A DNA stretch of 64,000 bases from Pullulanibacillus camelliae (GCF_014642655.1 NZ_BMIR01000001.1:421518-485517); one strand, 5' to 3'. Positions 13,876-22,607 are shown, counted from the first letter of the stretch. Program-made: numbers and translations. Notes: generated by a model not told the origin, from the letters alone.

Positions 13876-13920
13876 AACTGTACCTCCAATTATTAGGTCT
13901 CTAACAATTGGGGTGCAGTT
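13876..13920 (-). other. Imperfect palindrome, possible terminator or IS-end relic
   Basis: AACTGCACCCCAATTG pairs with CAATTATTGGAGG-TACAGTT-like sequence around a 12-base loop, with several G-U pairs, and is followed by TTTTC on the minus strand. It could terminate the met transcript 370 bases past yitJ. The sequence style recalls palindromes seen beside IS3-family elements, but no transposase is present. Confidence 0.45.
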
Positions 13921-14176
13921 CAAAAGCGGCCGGTCTATTGAGTTTAGAGGTTAAATACGCATAGCCGCTTCTGGCAGCAACCCTTTGTTAAAATGGTCTT
14001 GGCTTTTGTTCCCCCGTCCCTTTCTTTTGTTACCTTCAGAGCGCGATTGGGAAACTCCCGCCAATACACCTTCACAAATCAAATGGATTGAAGTAGAAAA
14101 AGTGCTTAGATTCGAGACCATTTTCAAGCACAGTGTATGGCTCATCGCCACTGAGTCACAGGTGCACAACGCGAAT

Positions 14177-14283
14177 TCTGCCTGCAGGAAGTGGGAAATC
14201 GACAATCCTGAGTGCAAAGAGGCATATAGATGTTCCTAGACTTTTGAGAAGCTCCCCACGCCCGTTTTCATCTATTACCAAAT
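14177..14283 (+). repeat. Decayed copy of repeat family B
   Basis: TGCAGGAAGTGGGAAATCG, then AAxCCTxAGTGC and GAGGC, aligns with TGCGGGAAGTGGGAGATCG and following blocks of the copy at 34975-35215. The right half is poorly conserved. Confidence 0.45.
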
Positions 14284-14292
14284 GTGCAAACG

Positions 14293-16140
14293 TTAAGATC
14301 GCGACCTTAAATCGGCTCCCATTACTTGATGAACATAGTCTACCAGCTCGACAGATAAGTCATAACGCATGAAGGGCGTCATGATATAAACACCACTGAA
14401 ATAATTGAGTGCTGTATCTAGTAGGGACTTGGCAATGGCTAAGCCTTCTTTACACGCTGCTTTTTTATCCTTTGCATATTGCCCCATACGATCTAAAATC
14501 GGCTCAGTTAAACGAATACCAGGCACTTCATGATGAAGAAATTCAGCATTTTGCGCACTTACCAATGGCATAATGCCAATATAGATAGGGGTTTTAAGAT
14601 GTTTTGTTGCCTTGTAGATCCTCTCGATCTGAGATTGATCAAAAACCGGCTGAGTCATGAAGTAGTCTGCTCCAGCAGCAATCTTCTTCTCCATTCGTCG
14701 CACTGCCTTCTCTAAGTGGTGAACATTAGGATTAAATGCAGCACCCACTGAAAAATTCGTCCGCATGCCTAGGGATGCCCCTGTCGCTGATCTCCCTTGA
14801 TTAAACTGCTTACACAGGCTTATAAGATCAAAGGAGGAGTAGTCATACACTGATGTCGCACCTGGAAAATCCCCTATTTTTGTTGGATCACCCGTAATGG
14901 CTAAGAGCTGATGAATGCCTAAGGCTGATAGTCCCAATAGATGTGATTGTAGTCCGATGAGGTTGCGATCACGGCAAGCCACATGAACAAGCGGGCGGAC
15001 ATTATAGCGATCCTTGATAATGCTGGCTAATGACATATTCGCGATGCGCGGGCTAGCTAACGAATTATCCGCCATTGTTAACGCATCAATTCCAGCAGCT
15101 TCTAGAGCCTGAACACCTTCAAAAAAGCGGCCGGTATCCAAATGCCTTGGAGGATCAAGCTCCACAATAATCGAAGGCTTTTCCTTTGCCAATTGGTGAA
15201 AAGGCTGTTCATGAAAGTCTGACCTTTCAACGATGTGAAGAGCTTCCACGTGGGCAGAACGTGTGACTCTTTTATCGGTAACAGGGACCTCTCCTTTTAA
15301 TCCCTGTACCATGGCCTGAATATGTGCAGGTGTTGTTCCGCAACAGCCTCCAATTAATCTTACACCCTCACTTCTCAATTCGTGAGCACTCTTCTCAAAA
15401 TACGAAGGCTCAGATTGATAAATGAAACGCCCGTCATTATATTCCGGCAACCCTGCATTTGGATAAGCAGATAAAAAAGCTCGTTCTGGTAAAGGAACAT
15501 TTTTTAAGGATTGAATCATATGAAAGGGACCAAAATGACAATTCAACCCCACAACATCTGCACCAAGCTCCTGCAATTGACTAAACGCTTCAACGAGTGG
15601 AGTCCCATCTTGCAGAAAGCCGATATCATGCAAAGAAACTTGTGCGATGATTGGCAAAGCAGTCGTGCGTCGCACTAAGGCAAGTGTCTCCTTTAATTCC
15701 TCAAGGTTATAATACGTTTCTAATAACACCCCGTCTATCCCAGACTCCAAAAGGGCACCGAGCTGTTTTTCCACACCCAAGGTGATCTCCTCAAGGGTGA
15801 CCACATCCTTATTGACACCATAAACACCACCTATAGTACCTAATACATAGGCCTGATCCTTCGCTGCTTGCCTGGCAAGCTCAACACCAGCGCGATTGAT
15901 GCTGACAAGCTCATCTTGTAAATTATAACGGGCCAACTTATGCACATTGGCAGCATAGGTATTCGTTTGTATAACCTCGGCTCCAGCTTCAATATAAGCT
16001 TGATGCACACCTAAAACCTGTTCAGGCTGGGACCGGTTTAACTCCTCAAAACAGCGGTCAATACCAATGTGATAGAGTAAGGTTCCCATCGCCCCATCAG
16101 CAACAAGAACTCTTCTATTTAACTCCTCTAGTAATCCCAA
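14293..16140 (-). CDS. yitJ: Bifunctional homocysteine S-methyltransferase / methylenetetrahydrofolate reductase
   Basis: 615 residues with two domains. The N-terminal Hcy-binding domain (about 1-295) starts VLVADGAMGTLL and has the zinc cysteines in GLNCHFG and GGCCGTTP. The C-terminal MTHFR domain (about 315-605) has IVELDPPRHLDTGRFFEG and the GDPTKIGDFPGAT FAD/NADH region. It makes 5-methyl-THF, the methyl donor for MetE. TTG start with GGAGGGGAG upstream. Third gene of the S-box-controlled metE-metI-yitJ unit. In B. subtilis yitJ is a separate S-box gene. Confidence 0.93.
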   Translation of the reverse strand: MGLLEELNRRVLVADGAMGTLLYHIGIDRCFEELNRSQPEQVLGVHQAYIEAGAEVIQTNTYAANVHKLARYNLQDELVSINRAGVELARQAAKDQAYVLGTIGGVYGVNKDVVTLEEITLGVEKQLGALLESGIDGVLLETYYNLEELKETLALVRRTTALPIIAQVSLHDIGFLQDGTPLVEAFSQLQELGADVVGLNCHFGPFHMIQSLKNVPLPERAFLSAYPNAGLPEYNDGRFIYQSEPSYFEKSAHELRSEGVRLIGGCCGTTPAHIQAMVQGLKGEVPVTDKRVTRSAHVEALHIVERSDFHEQPFHQLAKEKPSIIVELDPPRHLDTGRFFEGVQALEAAGIDALTMADNSLASPRIANMSLASIIKDRYNVRPLVHVACRDRNLIGLQSHLLGLSALGIHQLLAITGDPTKIGDFPGATSVYDYSSFDLISLCKQFNQGRSATGASLGMRTNFSVGAAFNPNVHHLEKAVRRMEKKIAAGADYFMTQPVFDQSQIERIYKATKHLKTPIYIGIMPLVSAQNAEFLHHEVPGIRLTEPILDRMGQYAKDKKAACKEGLAIAKSLLDTALNYFSGVYIMTPFMRYDLSVELVDYVHQVMGADLRSRS

Positions 16141-16172
16141 CTTCTCCCCTCCCTTCCTTTAAATCACTATTA

Positions 16173-17297
16173 TTAGTGCTGTACCTCTTGCTTTTCTAAC
16201 GTTAGCTTTAAAGCGCGATCAAGATCTCGGATCAAGTCCTCGCTATTTTCAATGCCAACGGATAGACGCAATAATCGATTGCACACACCCTTTTGGATGC
16301 GAATCTCCTCGGGAATTTCTGCATGGGTTTGTGTAGCCGGATAGGTAATAAAGCTTTCAACGCCACCAAGGCTTTCAGCAAAGGTCACGACATGAAGATT
16401 TTCAAGTAGTGGTGCAACTTGCTTTTCATCCTTTACCCGAAATGAAATCATGCCCCCTCGTCCAGGATAAAGCACTTCAGACACTGCCTCATGCGCTGAC
16501 AAAAAGGCGGTGAGTGCTTGAGCATTGCTTTCATGCTGACGCATTCTCAAAGCCAATGTCTTCATACCTCTCATCAAGAGCCAACAGTCAAAAGGGGCTA
16601 AAACCGCGCCTGCTGCATTTTGATACAGACCAAGCTTTTCTGCAATGTCTTCTCGATTGGTGACAAGTAGCCCCGCAAGCACATCATTGTGCCCACCTAA
16701 ATATTTGGTCGCACTGTGCAGAACAATGTCTGCACCTAACGTCAACGGCTGTTGAATGATTGGGGTATAAAAAGTATTATCCACGATTAGCAGCAATTCT
16801 CTTTCTTTTGTCAGCTGTACTAATGCCTCTATATCAATCTTTTTCATTAAAGGATTTGAAGGAGTTTCTATAAAAATAGCCTTGGTTGCTGGACGAAGGG
16901 CTGCTCGGAACGCTTCAATTTCATCAGATTCTGTTGAGCGAAAACTAAAGTGGCCATGAGCGGTAGCCATTTCTAAAAGGCGATACGTGCCACCATACAA
17001 ATCACTCGATGTCAGAACCTCATCTCCTGAAGAAAAAAGTGAGAATACCGCTTGGACTGCAGCCATTCCTGAGCTAAAGGCAAATCCCTTCTTTCCAGAT
17101 TCTAATGCCGCGATGGCTTCTTCTAACGCATCGCGGGTTGGATTTCCTGTCCGTGTATAGTCATAGCCTGTTGAGCGCCCCAATCCCTCATGACGGTAAG
17201 CAGTTGAAAGATGAATAGGCGGACTAATTGCTCCTGTTGCATGATCCCTTTGATTCCCAATTTGTGCTAATAACGTCTCAAGTTTGATGTCAGTCAT
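16173..17297 (-). CDS. metI: Cystathionine gamma-synthase / O-acetylhomoserine thiol-lyase (MetI type)
   Basis: PLP enzyme of the Cys/Met metabolism family, 374 residues. The PLP lysine is in HSATKYLGGHND, with YDYTRTGNPTRDALE and FSSGMAAV as family motifs. It joins an activated homoserine to cysteine (or sulfide). Its placement after metE behind an S-box supports methionine synthesis. No metC partner follows, so cystathionine cleavage must be encoded elsewhere or direct sulfhydrylation may be used. Exact substrate cannot be read from the sequence. Confidence 0.88.
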   Translation of the reverse strand: MTDIKLETLLAQIGNQRDHATGAISPPIHLSTAYRHEGLGRSTGYDYTRTGNPTRDALEEAIAALESGKKGFAFSSGMAAVQAVFSLFSSGDEVLTSSDLYGGTYRLLEMATAHGHFSFRSTESDEIEAFRAALRPATKAIFIETPSNPLMKKIDIEALVQLTKERELLLIVDNTFYTPIIQQPLTLGADIVLHSATKYLGGHNDVLAGLLVTNREDIAEKLGLYQNAAGAVLAPFDCWLLMRGMKTLALRMRQHESNAQALTAFLSAHEAVSEVLYPGRGGMISFRVKDEKQVAPLLENLHVVTFAESLGGVESFITYPATQTHAEIPEEIRIQKGVCNRLLRLSVGIENSEDLIRDLDRALKLTLEKQEVQH

Positions 17298-17405
17298 GTC
17301 ATATCACTCCATTAATTCTATTCTTTTTATCTTTTTCATTTGTCAGCGTCGCCTATCTTTCAAATGCATTAAAGCTGAAATAGAGCAGTGTTCTCACGGC
17401 TATAG

Positions 17406-19700
17406 CTATTGTTTCACACTATATTTCTCACGCAGTTGTTTTGCTGCTTCAACCATGGCTTCAAGGGCCGGAATCACTTCGGCTTCTTTACGGGTTTTTA
17501 ATCCACAATCTGGATTGATCCAAAACTGCTCTGGTGCCAATACCTCAAGGGCACGATCAACAATCATTGCCATTTCTTCCTGTCCAGGCACTCGAGGACT
17601 ATGGATATCATATACACCTAAGCCGATCTCTTTATCGTAGACCTGCTCTTCAAAAACATTGACAAGCTCCCCATGGCTTCGAGCCGCTTCGATCGAAATG
17701 ACATCCGCATCAAGTTGTGAAATGGATTCTAAGATATCTTGGAATTCTGCGTAGCACATGTGTGTATGAATCTGCGTCTCATTTTCGACCGTTGCAGTCG
17801 CGAGTCTAAAAGCATATACTGCTTTATCCAGATAATCCTGCCACTTCTCTGGCTTAAGAGGGAGCCCCTCTCTTAAGGCCGGTTCATCCACTTGAATCAT
17901 GGCAATGCCATTCGCCTCAAGGGCCTCAATCTCTTTCCTAAGTGCTAAGGCAATTTGATTTTGTACTGCTGATCGCGGAATATCATCACGAACAAACGAC
18001 CAATTCAAAATCGTTACCGGACCAGTTAACATGCCTTTAACAGGCCTATCTGTTAGCGATTGTGTATAGACACTTTCCTTAACTGTCATTGGTTGATCAA
18101 GACTGACATCTCCATAAACAATAGGAGGCTTGACGCAGCGCGATCCATAGGATTGGACCCATGCGTGCTTGGCCGTTGTATATCCAATCAATTTTTCTCC
18201 GAAATATTCGACCATATCATTGCGTTCGAATTCTCCATGCACAAGGACATCTAGCCCGATCTCTTCCTGAATTTTCACCCAACGTTTGATTTCGTCCTTT
18301 ACAAATTGTTCATAGGCTTCATCACTCCATTCCCTCCGCCGCCATTTTTGGCGCGCCTGTCTTACTTCAGGGGTCTGAGGAAGACTACCGATGGTTGTAG
18401 TCGGTAAAAGGGGGAGATTGAAGCGTTTAGCTTGAAGCACCCGTCTTTCTTGGTAAGCTGCCGGACGGGTAGGAAGCGCCTCCCCTAAGTTATCAATCTC
18501 TTGTTGTACCTCATGATTATTCCGAGCAGACGATTGATTTAAAGCCGTCACGGCTGACACACTTTCCTGAATACGCTTCTTAAGCTCTGATGTTCCCTCA
18601 TTAAGCGTCTCAGTTAATAGAACGACCTCTTCAAGCTTTTCATCAGCATAGCTCAATGCGTTCTTTAACAAAGGCTCCAATGCTTCTTCATTCTTTACTG
18701 TTACCGGTACATGTAAAAGACTCGAAGACGGTTGGATGACGAGACGATCAAGCGCTACAACCTGAGTCAATGTATGAATGAGCTCTAGCTTTTCTTGCAA
18801 ATTAGCACGCCAAATATTTCTGCCGTCAATCACACCTGCAGCAAGTACTTTATCTTTCGGGAAGCCTTGCTTCGAAACCGCTGCTAGATTTATGCCCTGA
18901 TCATGGACAAAGTCAAGCCCAATTCCTTGTACTGGAAGCTGAACAACCTTTTCATAATCTTCAACAGCTTCAAAATACGTTTGCAATAAAATGTTCAGCT
19001 TAGGCGTTGCCTCATTAAGCGCATCATAGACTCTATAAAAACGATCGAAGTCTTTCTCATCCAGTGGTTGCACAAGAATTGGCTCATCAATTTGTACCCA
19101 TTGAACCCCTTCACTTTCCAGTTCATTTAACACTTGAGCATAAAGCGGTCCTAATCGATCTAGCCAGGTGTCTAATTCATCCTCATCATAGCCCTTGGAT
19201 AGCTTTAAGAAGGTGATCGGACCCAATAGAACTGGTTTTCCTTGAATGCCCAGTTCATTTTTAGCCTCCCGATAATAATCAAGAGGACGATTGCGTTTTA
19301 ATTGCGGTGATAGTCCCTGTAGTTCTGGAACAATATAGTGATAATTTGTGTTAAACCATTTTGTCATCTCACTTGCCACAGCATCTTGACTGCCTCTGGC
19401 AATCGCAAAATAAGTATCCAGAATGGAATCACCGACATCCAACTGAAAGCGTTCTGGAATCAGGCCGAACATAAAGGCCGTATCCAATACATGATCATAA
19501 AGTGAAAAGTCGCCAACAGGTATCCAATCGAGACCCTGCCTTTTCTGTTTTTCTAAGAAGTGCAGACGAAGCCGCTTCATTTCACTATGAAAGATTGCCT
19601 CGTCCACCTTCCCTGCCCAATAGCTTTCCAAGAGCTTTTTCCATTCACGTTTTTCCCCAATTCTTGGGTAGCCTAAATTCGAGCTTTTTACCAACCCCAT
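17406..19700 (-). CDS. metE: Cobalamin-independent methionine synthase
   Basis: Transfers the methyl group of 5-methyl-THF-triglutamate to homocysteine. 764 residues, the usual length: N-terminal barrel starting LGYPRIGEKREWKKLLE, C-terminal catalytic barrel with zinc ligands in HTHMCYAEF and PDCGLKTR, plus the homocysteine-site motif IGSLPQTPEVRQAR. ATG with AGGGAGG upstream. First gene after the S-box leader; metI follows after 108 bases. Confidence 0.96.
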   Translation of the reverse strand: MGLVKSSNLGYPRIGEKREWKKLLESYWAGKVDEAIFHSEMKRLRLHFLEKQKRQGLDWIPVGDFSLYDHVLDTAFMFGLIPERFQLDVGDSILDTYFAIARGSQDAVASEMTKWFNTNYHYIVPELQGLSPQLKRNRPLDYYREAKNELGIQGKPVLLGPITFLKLSKGYDEDELDTWLDRLGPLYAQVLNELESEGVQWVQIDEPILVQPLDEKDFDRFYRVYDALNEATPKLNILLQTYFEAVEDYEKVVQLPVQGIGLDFVHDQGINLAAVSKQGFPKDKVLAAGVIDGRNIWRANLQEKLELIHTLTQVVALDRLVIQPSSSLLHVPVTVKNEEALEPLLKNALSYADEKLEEVVLLTETLNEGTSELKKRIQESVSAVTALNQSSARNNHEVQQEIDNLGEALPTRPAAYQERRVLQAKRFNLPLLPTTTIGSLPQTPEVRQARQKWRRREWSDEAYEQFVKDEIKRWVKIQEEIGLDVLVHGEFERNDMVEYFGEKLIGYTTAKHAWVQSYGSRCVKPPIVYGDVSLDQPMTVKESVYTQSLTDRPVKGMLTGPVTILNWSFVRDDIPRSAVQNQIALALRKEIEALEANGIAMIQVDEPALREGLPLKPEKWQDYLDKAVYAFRLATATVENETQIHTHMCYAEFQDILESISQLDADVISIEAARSHGELVNVFEEQVYDKEIGLGVYDIHSPRVPGQEEMAMIVDRALEVLAPEQFWINPDCGLKTRKEAEVIPALEAMVEAAKQLREKYSVKQ

Positions 19701-19885
19701 ACACCTTTTCCTCCCTTAATATCTCTTTCTTCTCGAACAACTTGTTACAAGAAATGCTGTTACCCACAGCCTGAAGCGAGTAAATCACCTCTTATTTCTT
19801 AATTGAATAGGGACCTTAAAAAGCATGGTGCACGCTCACCTTCTACGTGCAAGAGACTCTCTATTGCCCAATAGATTTTGACCAT

Positions 19886-19918
19886 GCAAAAAGACCCCTT
19901 TCAAAACGAGAGAGGTCT
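19886..19918 (-). terminator. S-box expression-platform terminator
   Basis: Stem AGACCTCTCTC / GAAAGGGGTCT (one mismatch, one G-U) followed by five T on the minus strand, 13 bases after the aptamer. Its 5' arm ACCTCTCT is also exactly complementary to AGAGAGGT near the aptamer start, a possible competing pairing. Confidence 0.85.
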
Positions 19919-19930
19919 GCAAAGTAAAAT

Positions 19931-20032
19931 CTTATCTATCAAAGCCATAAGCTTTGCAGGAATTGGCACCTTGCTTAATAACAGCAGGTTGCCGGGCTTC
20001 ACAGGGCCGGTCCCTCCACCTCTCTTGATAAG
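19931..20032 (-). promoter_or_regulatory. SAM-I (S-box) riboswitch
   Basis: The minus strand reads the S-box core: P1 strands CTTATC and GATAAG, the AGAGAGGTGGAGGGA motif, CCCTGTGAAGCCCGGCAACC, then a GGTGCCAATTCC motif and a P4-like stem AAAGCTTATGGCTTT. High SAM is expected to favour the downstream terminator and shut off metE-metI-yitJ. Confidence 0.96.
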
Positions 20033-20065
20033 AAAATATTCGGTTTATTGAAATACTTAAATAGG

Positions 20066-20094
20066 ATTTTAACAACATAATTCTTAAAAGTCAA
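20066..20094 (-). promoter_or_regulatory. Sigma-A promoter of the met operon
   Basis: TTGACT, 17-base spacer, TAAAAT on the minus strand, placed so that transcription would begin about 25 bases before the aptamer. Confidence 0.7.
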
Positions 20095-20176
20095 TCTCTT
20101 TTTGTACCTATTTTTATCCTTGCTCCCTTTTCTCTTCGTTACTACAAAAGTTAAACCTATGGCATGAAATATTTAA

Positions 20177-20205
20177 GGACCACTGTCTTGAAGCGACAAT
20201 GGTCC
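20177..20205 (-). terminator. Hairpin terminator after ywlG
   Basis: Stem GGACCATTGTC / GACAGTGGTCC with one G-U pair on the minus strand, then TTAAATATTT. The T-run is weak. Confidence 0.5.
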
Positions 20206-20217
20206 CAAATGGATTCA

Positions 20218-20790
20218 TTAAAAATGATTGATTGTTTCTTTTTCTGGATAGATCGCCCGCTCACCACCGATGAGTTTAGGACGCGTCTTGGCAAACGTCA
20301 CATGGGCATTTCCGATCTCTGTGATTTCACAGCGTAATGGAACGACCACTTCTTTTAAGTGCATACCAATGAATGTATCTCCAATATCAATGCCAGCATC
20401 CGCTTTTATACTTTCAACTACAACAGGGTGCTGCATCTTTTGATAAGCTAATGCTGCCATTGCTCCCCCGGCTGAACGTACAGGAATCACTGTAACTTGA
20501 GTCAATCCCTTTTTCTCGGCAGTTTCTTCTTCAACGACAAGCGCTCGATTTAAATGCTCACAGCATTGAAAAGCAAGCTGAACGCCTGTTTTTTGTCGAA
20601 AAGCTTCTAGTGCTTGATAAATGGCATTAGCGACCTCTACAGTCCCCGAAGATCCAATGTGCTCCCCGATTACCTCACTTGTACTTGTACCAATCACTAG
20701 GACATGTTTACTCGAAAGCGTCATGGCCTTCTGCAATGCGTCCAAGACTTGACTGACTTGTTGGCTGACATCGCAAAGCTCATCCATCAC
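20218..20790 (-). CDS. ywlG: TIGR01440/DUF436 family protein YwlG
   Basis: 190 residues matching the conserved YwlG family of Bacillota, whose function is unknown. Visible family-like segments are GTSTSEVIGEHIGSSGTVEVA, CCEHLNRALVVEEE (here ending in ETAEKKG) and VVVESIKADAGIDIGDTFIGMHLK. Acidic and histidine residues are conserved but prove no reaction. It starts with GTG at 20790 or ATG three bases on. It sits 62 bases after the ywlE gene; B. subtilis has ywlF (rpiB) in that gap, absent here. Confidence 0.85.
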   Translation of the reverse strand: MMDELCDVSQQVSQVLDALQKAMTLSSKHVLVIGTSTSEVIGEHIGSSGTVEVANAIYQALEAFRQKTGVQLAFQCCEHLNRALVVEEETAEKKGLTQVTVIPVRSAGGAMAALAYQKMQHPVVVESIKADAGIDIGDTFIGMHLKEVVVPLRCEITEIGNAHVTFAKTRPKLIGGERAIYPEKETINHF

Positions 20791-20852
20791 TTTATGTCTT
20801 CCTTTCTATTTCTATGTAATATTTCAATCCTCGACTTATTTCCCGGGAAAGA

Positions 20853-21434
20853 TTAGACATCATTTTCTATAAAACGATCAATAAGTTCCTCAAGTTCTAA
20901 AAAGACATCGTTATACACCTGCTTCGATGCTCCAAAAGGATCCTCTATATCCAAATTACCCAAAACATTTTCAAATTGCTGAACGCGTGTATATGCATTT
21001 TCAAGCTCTTTTTCAGAGCCTTCATCTGTCGGTCCAGTATGATCATATATCGCCTTCTTTAATTCATAGTCCGCCTTTGCCTCTTTCCATTTTTCCCACT
21101 GCTCTTGAAATTCCAAATAACCTTTCAGTGTTTCCACTTTATCCAAAGCCTCTGGAAAGTGTTGAATTAAAGTATGCTTGTGACCCTGAGTCATCGTTAA
21201 AATGAGATCAGCCCAATCCACAAGCTCTTTTGTAAGCTGCTTGGAAGAATGTTTGAACTGTATATCATGGTCACGTAGTACAGATATAGCGTTAGGGTGT
21301 GTAGGCTGACCGTCCATAGCAAAAAGCCCGGCTGATTTCACATCATAACGTTCACTTGCTTTATGCTTTAAAATAGCCTCAGCCATTGGACTGCGACACG
21401 TATTCCCTGTGCACACAAACAGCACCTTTTTCAC
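20853..21434 (-). CDS. ywlE: Low-molecular-weight protein arginine phosphatase (YwlE-like) with an insertion
   Basis: The N-terminal P-loop CTGNTCRS has nucleophile Cys8 and the Thr12 that marks arginine phosphatases (tyrosine phosphatases have Ile there). The general acid is Asp165 in EDPFG. The family role is removing McsB-made phosphoarginine in protein quality control. The product has 193 residues against about 150 in B. subtilis. The extra ~50 lie between LKGYL (about 107) and the DPFG loop, are highly charged (QEQWEKWKEAKADYELKKA) and look coiled-coil. The frame is intact, so this is an insertion, not a frameshift. Confidence 0.87.
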   Translation of the reverse strand: MKKVLFVCTGNTCRSPMAEAILKHKASERYDVKSAGLFAMDGQPTHPNAISVLRDHDIQFKHSSKQLTKELVDWADLILTMTQGHKHTLIQHFPEALDKVETLKGYLEFQEQWEKWKEAKADYELKKAIYDHTGPTDEGSEKELENAYTRVQQFENVLGNLDIEDPFGASKQVYNDVFLELEELIDRFIENDV

Positions 21435-21810
21435 AACATCACCCCATCTAAATTAACGAGACACCCGTATTCGATTTCCATCCTTCACTTATTAAAAATA
21501 CCATCTTCTACTCTTAGGATAAACCCTTTATATTAGAGATATGTAGAAAACATGGGTTTGTCAAGTCAATGCGTAACCTTCATTCATTCAAAGGGATCTG
21601 AAAATCAACAACGAGCGGATGCATCAGATTAGTTATACCACAGATTAAATTAAGATGTAATAGGCAAAGTGTAATTTAACATTAAGACTTTTTAAGATGA
21701 TGATTAACGCTTTTTCATTTATAATGTAGTCTTTTATTCCATCCGAGCCCGGTATTGATAAGTCTCCAGCAAGTGACGATAATCCACTGATTATTTTATC
21801 CTAAAGGGCC
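21435..21810. other. Intergenic stretch between mntP and the ywlE gene
   Basis: About 375 bases with no gene candidate. It should contain the promoter of the ywlE-ywlG unit, but no clear hexamer pair was found. Confidence 0.5.
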
Positions 21811-21838
21811 AGAAAAACTTGGCTCAGATGCCAAGTTT
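21811..21838 (-). terminator. Terminator of mntP
   Basis: 9-bp stem AAACTTGGC / GCCAAGTTT, followed by TTTTTC on the minus strand, 55 bases past mntP. The stem resembles the AAAACTTGGCT start of repeat family A. Confidence 0.7.
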
Positions 21839-21891
21839 AACAAGTATTGTGTTCACATTTTCTTAGACTCTCTCTTAAAACCCTTTATTTC

Positions 21892-22452
21892 CTACATATG
21901 TAGAAGTAATTTAATACCAAAGGCAAACAACACACAGCCCCCTAATGCTTCGCTGTATGAACCAAATAGCTTTTGAAATTTACGACCAATTAACAGGCCC
22001 ATCCATGTCATGATCATACTAACAAAACCAAATAGGATAACCGTAACCACTATTTTCGCACCATAAATGCCCAGACTCAGGCCAACAGAAAAACTGTCCA
22101 AACTAACACTGAGCGCAAACAGAATAAGGCCAATCCCTACAGGACGTACCATGGGACTTTCGTTCTTCTGAAAGGAATAGAAAATCATTTGTGCTCCCAA
22201 CAAAAGAAGAAGCACTCCACCCGCTAGCAAGGCCACCTTTCCAAAATGATGGGATAAGACATCCCCTATGAGCATGCCTGCAAGCGGCATAATGACATGG
22301 AAGACACCGATCGTTAAACCAATTTTAAAGATTTGTTTAAACCTCAGTGGAATCATTCCCATCCCCATTCCAACCGATAAGGCATCCATCCCAAGGGCAA
22401 TGGCCATTAGAAAAAGTGCAAATAATGATTTTAGTAAATAAAATGCCTCCAA
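21892..22452 (-). CDS. mntP: Manganese efflux pump MntP
   Basis: Six-helix membrane protein of 186 residues built from two inverted three-helix repeats. The paired metal-site motifs are [10 protein letters not shown] (about 19-28) and [14 protein letters not shown] (about 116-129), whose aspartates are the expected Mn ligands. It exports excess Mn(II). TTG start with AGGAGG nine bases upstream. Same neighbourhood as ywlD in B. subtilis. Its 5' leader is structured. Confidence 0.92.
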   Translation of the reverse strand: MEAFYLLKSLFALFLMAIALGMDALSVGMGMGMIPLRFKQIFKIGLTIGVFHVIMPLAGMLIGDVLSHHFGKVALLAGGVLLLLLGAQMIFYSFQKNESPMVRPVGIGLILFALSVSLDSFSVGLSLGIYGAKIVVTVILFGFVSMIMTWMGLLIGRKFQKLFGSYSEALGGCVLFAFGIKLLLHM

Positions 22453-22478
22453 ATCTGTTCGCCTCCTAACATGCCTAA

Positions 22479-22535
22479 GGACATCCTATGCATGTCCGAG
22501 ACATTTTAGAAGTCTCCCCCTGCGAAGCGCGACGC
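22479..22535 (-). other. Structured 5' leader of mntP
   Basis: Three tandem hairpins on the minus strand: GCG...CGC (22522-22535), GAGACTTCTAAAATGTCTC (22498-22516) and GGACATGCATAGGATGTCC (22479-22497), the last ending about 10 bases before the RBS. It does not match the yybP-ykoY Mn riboswitch consensus as I know it. Confidence 0.45.
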
Positions 22536-22607
22536 AACTTGAGAAGAGGCAATCTGCAGCATCAAAAAATCACTTTTACCTTTTCAATATTTTGCATAAG
22601 AGAGCAT

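Larger units (their letters stand above)
13582..14292. other. Gene-free stretch between yitJ and glyA
   Basis: About 710 bases without a credible gene. It contains the imperfect palindrome at 13876-13920 and a decayed repeat-B-like stretch at 14177-14283. The glyA promoter should be in the right-hand ~100 bases, but no convincing hexamer pair stands out. Short reading frames on both strands between 13951 and 14372 have no family resemblance. Confidence 0.6.
19701..20176. other. Leader region of the met operon
   Basis: This stretch holds, in transcription order on the minus strand, a sigma-A-type promoter (20066-20094), the S-box aptamer (19931-20032), an intrinsic terminator (19886-19918) and about 185 bases to the metE start codon. 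Confidence 0.85.

Noticed and set aside
13951-14372. Overlapping short frames on both strands between glyA and yitJ
   Set aside because: They overlap each other, one runs into the end of yitJ, and the DNA shows repeat-like decay.
22453-22607. Standard yybP-ykoY manganese riboswitch before mntP
   Set aside because: The conserved loop sequences could not be found, although hairpins exist.
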